Origin: Fidelibacterota bacterium UBA1134 | GTDB lineage: Bacteria; Fidelibacterota; Marinisomatia; Marinisomatales; S15-B10 | Assembly: GCA_002311975.1 (NCBI GenBank) | Contig: DCAL01000084.1 | Location: forward strand, 3,677 to 11,375 | Length of the DNA stretch: 7,699 bases | Reading direction: 5' to 3' | Shown: piece by piece, positions 5,357 through 7,699 of the stretch | Layout of the letters: each line of letters opens with the position of its first letter | Position numbering within the stretch: position 1 is the stretch's first letter | Translations under genes and position numbers: made by a program | Notes under the pieces: generated by a model | What the model was told of the DNA's origin: nothing | Seen by the model: only the letters and a program-made list of their open reading frames with translations | Databases searched by the model: none

Positions 5357-5439
5357 TCGTGTGTCTCCCTGATGCTTAATTCTAATTTAGCTTTCCACCA
5401 CGAACTGGAAAAGTCCTTAGCGTAATTTGGTTTCGCCAT
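5353..5439 (-). CDS. candidate 28-aa leader ORF with tandem Trp codons, upstream of TDO
   Basis: ATG 5439 follows AAGGAGG two nt upstream, a strong but closely spaced ribosome-binding site. The frame encodes 28 residues, begins MAKPNYAKDF, contains SSSWWKAK (Trp14-Trp15) and ends at TGA 5355-5353, which overlaps the TTG start of TDO by two bases (TTGA). Tandem Trp codons just ahead of a tryptophan-degrading gene would suit a leader peptide sensing tryptophan. No transcription terminator or alternative RNA fold was identified. It could instead be the true N-terminus of TDO joined by a one-base shift, or a fragment of a lost gene. Confidence 0.4.
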   Translation of the reverse strand: MAKPNYAKDFSSSWWKAKLELSIRETHD

Positions 5440-5514
5440 TTCCTCCTTAACAATTTTTCTGTAGATTCCTCACCGCTTTTAACAAGTTGCTATGAAAGAT
5501 TGAGGTATAATTCC
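5440..5514. other. divergent intergenic spacer between the kynurenine operon and the phosphatase
   Basis: These 75 nt must hold promoters for both directions if each side is transcribed. I see no -35/-10 pair with normal spacing on either strand. TATAAT at 5506-5511 lies between the phosphatase ribosome-binding site and its start codon, so it is not a credible -10 for that gene. GAGG (5502-5505) is the likely phosphatase Shine-Dalgarno sequence. Confidence 0.4.
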
Positions 5515-7161
5515 TTGCGAAGAGTCATCTTAGCTCTCATCTTAGCTTTCTCAGTCAGTCACGCATCGACGTTGCGGCCGAAACTGGTTCTGTTCATCGT
5601 AGTGGATATGATGCGCGAAGACACCTTCGACCGGCTTGGCGATCTTTTCACAGGTGGATTCAGGTATCTTCAGGAAAATGGAATCTACTTTAGCGAGGCG
5701 CGTCACGGGATAGCCTATGCCGCTACGGGTCCCGGCCATTTTGTTCTTGGCTCAGGAAGACATCCCAGCGCCAGCGGCATTGTGGCAAATTTCTGGTACG
5801 ACCGTTCGGCGAAAAAGCTTGCCTACTGCGTTGCTGATCCTGATACGAAATTGCTTGGAAACGGGAAATCTACTGAGGGGAGGGGCGTTTCATACCGCCA
5901 TGTGAATTCTGACGCCCTCGGCGACTGGCTGAAGTCAGCCAATTATCAATCGAAGGTTTTCTCCGTTGCCGGTAAGGATCGATCGGCGATTCTGTTGGGA
6001 GGCAAGAATCCCGACGGCGCTTACTGGTTTAACTTTAACCGAGGTGAATTTATCTCTGTTGATTACTACGGCGCCGCATTGCCTGCGTGGCTCAATGAGT
6101 TCAACAGGCAACGGTATCCTGCCGGTTACTTCGGTACTGAGTGGAATCGCCTTCTGCCCGATGAGGCAATCTATCTGAAGTATTCCAGAGAGGATGATTT
6201 CACGCCGGAGCGAGACAAGAGCGGAAGAGGAACAACCTTTCCCCATCGCTTGCCGAAACCGAAGTGGTTCACCAAGCCGGAGTACAACCAGTTGTGGGAT
6301 TTCCCGTGGCTGGATGAGGTTACCTTGAAGCTGGCGCGGACGATTGTCGAAAAGGAAGATCTCGGAGCGGATGGAGCTCTGGACCTTCTTTATGTCGGAC
6401 TTTCAATCAATGATGGCGTGGGGCACCGCTATGGGCCGTTCAGTCAGGAGCAGATGGATGGATTTCTGAGAATTGACGGCTGGCTGGGAGAGTTCTTTGA
6501 ACTTATCGACCAGCGTGTGGGTCTGGACAATACTCTGATCGTACTCACGTCGGATCACGGTGCTACTATGATGCCGGAAATGGCGCAGGACAGGGGCCTC
6601 GATGCCGGTCGATTTCGCAAACGATTCAAAAACTTTGTCGCTGACTTCAATGCGGCTTTGAGTCAGAAATGGGGCAAAGGTGAATATATCGAAGCCGTGG
6701 CCGGATCTGCCATCTACTACAATTATGATTTGTTAAATAGGAAGGAGATTTCGTTGCAAGAGATGGATCGCTTGCTCTTGCCTCTTCTTCGTGATGAGGT
6801 CTGGTTCGGAAAAGTCTATACGCGTACCCAACTCTCTGGCGATGAAGCTCTGGATCGGGCTGGAATCTTTTGGCGCAACAATTTCCATGCTGAGAACAGC
6901 GGAAATCTGTTTGTTGTACCGAAGCAAAACTATATTCACATGGACTCAACCGGAACCACTCATGGGACCCCTCACGATGATGATACACACGTTCCACTCA
7001 TCATCGCTGGTGCGGGGATTGAGGGATCGGTGCGGCAGGACTCCGTCTGGACAGTTGATATCGCTCCTACAGTGGCGGCATATCTTGGAATCCCTATGCC
7101 CGATGATCTGGACGGATCCGATCTTGGACTGAACTATACCGACAGTGTGATGACGCACTAG
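5515..7161 (+). CDS. pafA: PafA-type alkaline phosphatase, exported, 548 aa
   Basis: A secreted alkaline phosphatase-superfamily phosphomonoesterase, probably periplasmic. From TTG 5515 a signal peptide is seen: RR, a hydrophobic core (VILALILAF) and SHAS as likely cleavage region. Catalytic residues match PafA of Elizabethkingia: zinc ligands Asp31 (FIVVDMM), Asp300 and His304 (NDGVGH), Asp347 and His348 (TSDHGA) and His483 (TTHGTP); nucleophile Thr71 (AATGPGH); and phosphate-binding Asn92 (ANFWYD), Lys154 and Arg156 (GKDRSAIL). That set marks monoesterase rather than diesterase activity. Length fits the family (about 545 aa). TTG 5515 is preferred over TTG 5500 because GAGG lies nine nt upstream of it. 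An ATG at 5492 would join only through a one-base shift. The M3 peptidase gene follows after 22 nt and may share the transcript. Confidence 0.9.
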   Translation: MRRVILALILAFSVSHASTLRPKLVLFIVVDMMREDTFDRLGDLFTGGFRYLQENGIYFSEARHGIAYAATGPGHFVLGSGRHPSASGIVANFWYDRSAKKLAYCVADPDTKLLGNGKSTEGRGVSYRHVNSDALGDWLKSANYQSKVFSVAGKDRSAILLGGKNPDGAYWFNFNRGEFISVDYYGAALPAWLNEFNRQRYPAGYFGTEWNRLLPDEAIYLKYSREDDFTPERDKSGRGTTFPHRLPKPKWFTKPEYNQLWDFPWLDEVTLKLARTIVEKEDLGADGALDLLYVGLSINDGVGHRYGPFSQEQMDGFLRIDGWLGEFFELIDQRVGLDNTLIVLTSDHGATMMPEMAQDRGLDAGRFRKRFKNFVADFNAALSQKWGKGEYIEAVAGSAIYYNYDLLNRKEISLQEMDRLLLPLLRDEVWFGKVYTRTQLSGDEALDRAGIFWRNNFHAENSGNLFVVPKQNYIHMDSTGTTHGTPHDDDTHVPLIIAGAGIEGSVRQDSVWTVDIAPTVAAYLGIPMPDDLDGSDLGLNYTDSVMTH

Positions 7162-7163
7162 GC

Positions 7164-7172
7164 AAAAGGGAG
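7164..7172 (+). promoter_or_regulatory. ribosome-binding site of the M3 peptidase gene
   Basis: AAAAGGGAG lies 11 nt before ATG 7184, within the 22-nt gap after the phosphatase stop. It supports that start and argues for a two-gene operon with reinitiation or independent loading. Confidence 0.55.
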
Positions 7173-7183
7173 AAGTCTCAATC

Positions 7184-7699
7184 ATGCTCAGAAAACAATC
7201 TCTTACTCTGCTTTTAGCAATCATGATTTCCAGCTGTGTCCCTCCCGCTGTTGATCAGCCAACGAGTGATACACAAGAAGTCGAGAAGAAAACGAATCCG
7301 TTTTTTTTGGGATTTAACCAAACGATCCCATTCGCGGATTTGGGTGAGGGCGATATTACTGACGCTTCGGAGAGAGCGCTGCGCGAAGCAGAACTAACGC
7401 TGAAGGGGATCATCGGAATAGATCCAGAGCAACGGACATTTGAGAATACGATGCTTGATCTTGATAATCTTACAGCCATCGTATCGCGGGTGTGGAATCC
7501 GGCTTTTCTGATGGGTTCCGTTCACACCGACGAGCGGATTCGCTCCGAAGCTGACAGCAGCCACGTCCGTTTTTCGAGATTCATAAACGAGCTTTCGGCG
7601 AATGAAGAGCTGTATAACGCTGTGTTGACTTTTTCGGAGACTGACGAGGCTGAAAATCTTGAAGGAGAGAGAAGAAAGTATCTGGAAGAGACTTTTCTC
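7184..7699 (+). CDS. M3-family metallopeptidase lipoprotein, N-terminal part (cut by window end)
   Basis: The frame stays open for 172 codons to the right edge. The product begins MLRKQSLTLLLAIMISSC, a lipoprotein signal with Cys18 in a lipobox (ISSC), followed by a polar linker. NPFFLGFNQTIPFADL (about 38-53), a helix ending in LKGIIGIDPEQRTFENTM (family: PTFENT) and SVHTDERIRSEAD follow the N-terminal helical domain of M3A oligopeptidases (Dcp/oligopeptidase A/thimet type). The last residues EGERRKYLEETF match the family's L...RR..E.T helix. The catalytic HExxH domain would lie beyond the window. It probably degrades oligopeptides at the outer membrane or periplasm. The family call rests on the N-terminal domain alone. 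Confidence 0.8.
   Translation, partial: MLRKQSLTLLLAIMISSCVPPAVDQPTSDTQEVEKKTNPFFLGFNQTIPFADLGEGDITDASERALREAELTLKGIIGIDPEQRTFENTMLDLDNLTAIVSRVWNPAFLMGSVHTDERIRSEADSSHVRFSRFINELSANEELYNAVLTFSETDEAENLEGERRKYLEETFL

Noticed and set aside
5506..5511. TATAAT as a phosphatase promoter -10
   Set aside because: It lies between the Shine-Dalgarno sequence and the start codon; the nearest TTAACA is 21 nt away, which is too far for a -35 spacer.
1..7699. CRISPR arrays, tRNA/rRNA genes, insertion sequences, integrases or toxin-antitoxin pairs
   Set aside because: No regularly spaced repeats, RNA-gene signatures, transposase motifs or terminal inverted repeats were found, so the operon breakage cannot be tied to a visible mobile element.

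Overview
The window (roughly 50% GC) carries a ferredoxin gene, a decayed tryptophan/kynurenine-degradation operon on the minus strand, and an intact plus-strand pair for a secreted phosphatase and an M3 peptidase lipoprotein. A PafA-type alkaline phosphatase, a bacterial kynurenine pathway, a peptidase with a lipobox and short dispersed palindromes together suggest an uncultured Gram-negative of the Bacteroidota/Marinimicrobia (FCB) kind. That placement is an inference; no marker gene fixes it.

Layout. 2-85 (+): possible last 27 codons of an unidentified gene. 113-469 (+): thioredoxin-like [2Fe-2S] ferredoxin. 470-647: convergent intergenic spacer with two palindromic elements. 648-941 (-): RraB-family protein. 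1014-1345 (-): 3' end of proC. 1330-1830 (-): 5' part of kynurenine 3-monooxygenase (kmo) with three indels. 1967-3226 (-): complete kynureninase. 3230-3385 (-): 51-codon frame squeezed between its neighbours. 3375-4061 (-): 3' two-thirds of ACMSD (aminocarboxymuconate-semialdehyde decarboxylase), with a frameshift and a stop. 4055-4294 (-): 5' end of nadC. 4291-5073 (-): complete atypical SDR. 5073-5175 (-): unrecognised C-terminal tail. about 5160-5356 (-): 5' end of tryptophan 2,3-dioxygenase. 5353-5439 (-): 28-codon frame with tandem Trp codons. 5515-7161 (+): phosphatase. 7184-7699 (+): start of the M3 peptidase, cut by the window edge.

The minus-strand genes would together take tryptophan to 3-hydroxyanthranilate (TDO, KMO, KynU) and on to NAD (NadC) or 2-aminomuconate (ACMSD). 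Only kynureninase and the SDR are still complete. At three places the first part of one gene runs directly into the last part of a different gene in the same direction (TDO/unknown, nadC/ACMSD, kmo/proC), as if blocks had been deleted from mid-gene to mid-gene. Small indels and a nonsense codon lie in the remnants, while the intact genes show none. I read this as an operon in advanced decay. A mis-assembled or error-rich contig is the main alternative. Kynurenine formamidase and 3-hydroxyanthranilate dioxygenase are not visible.

I do not see a new defence, mobile or RNA system. The most unusual features are the serial gene-gene junctions and the possible Trp-Trp leader ORF ahead of tryptophan dioxygenase.
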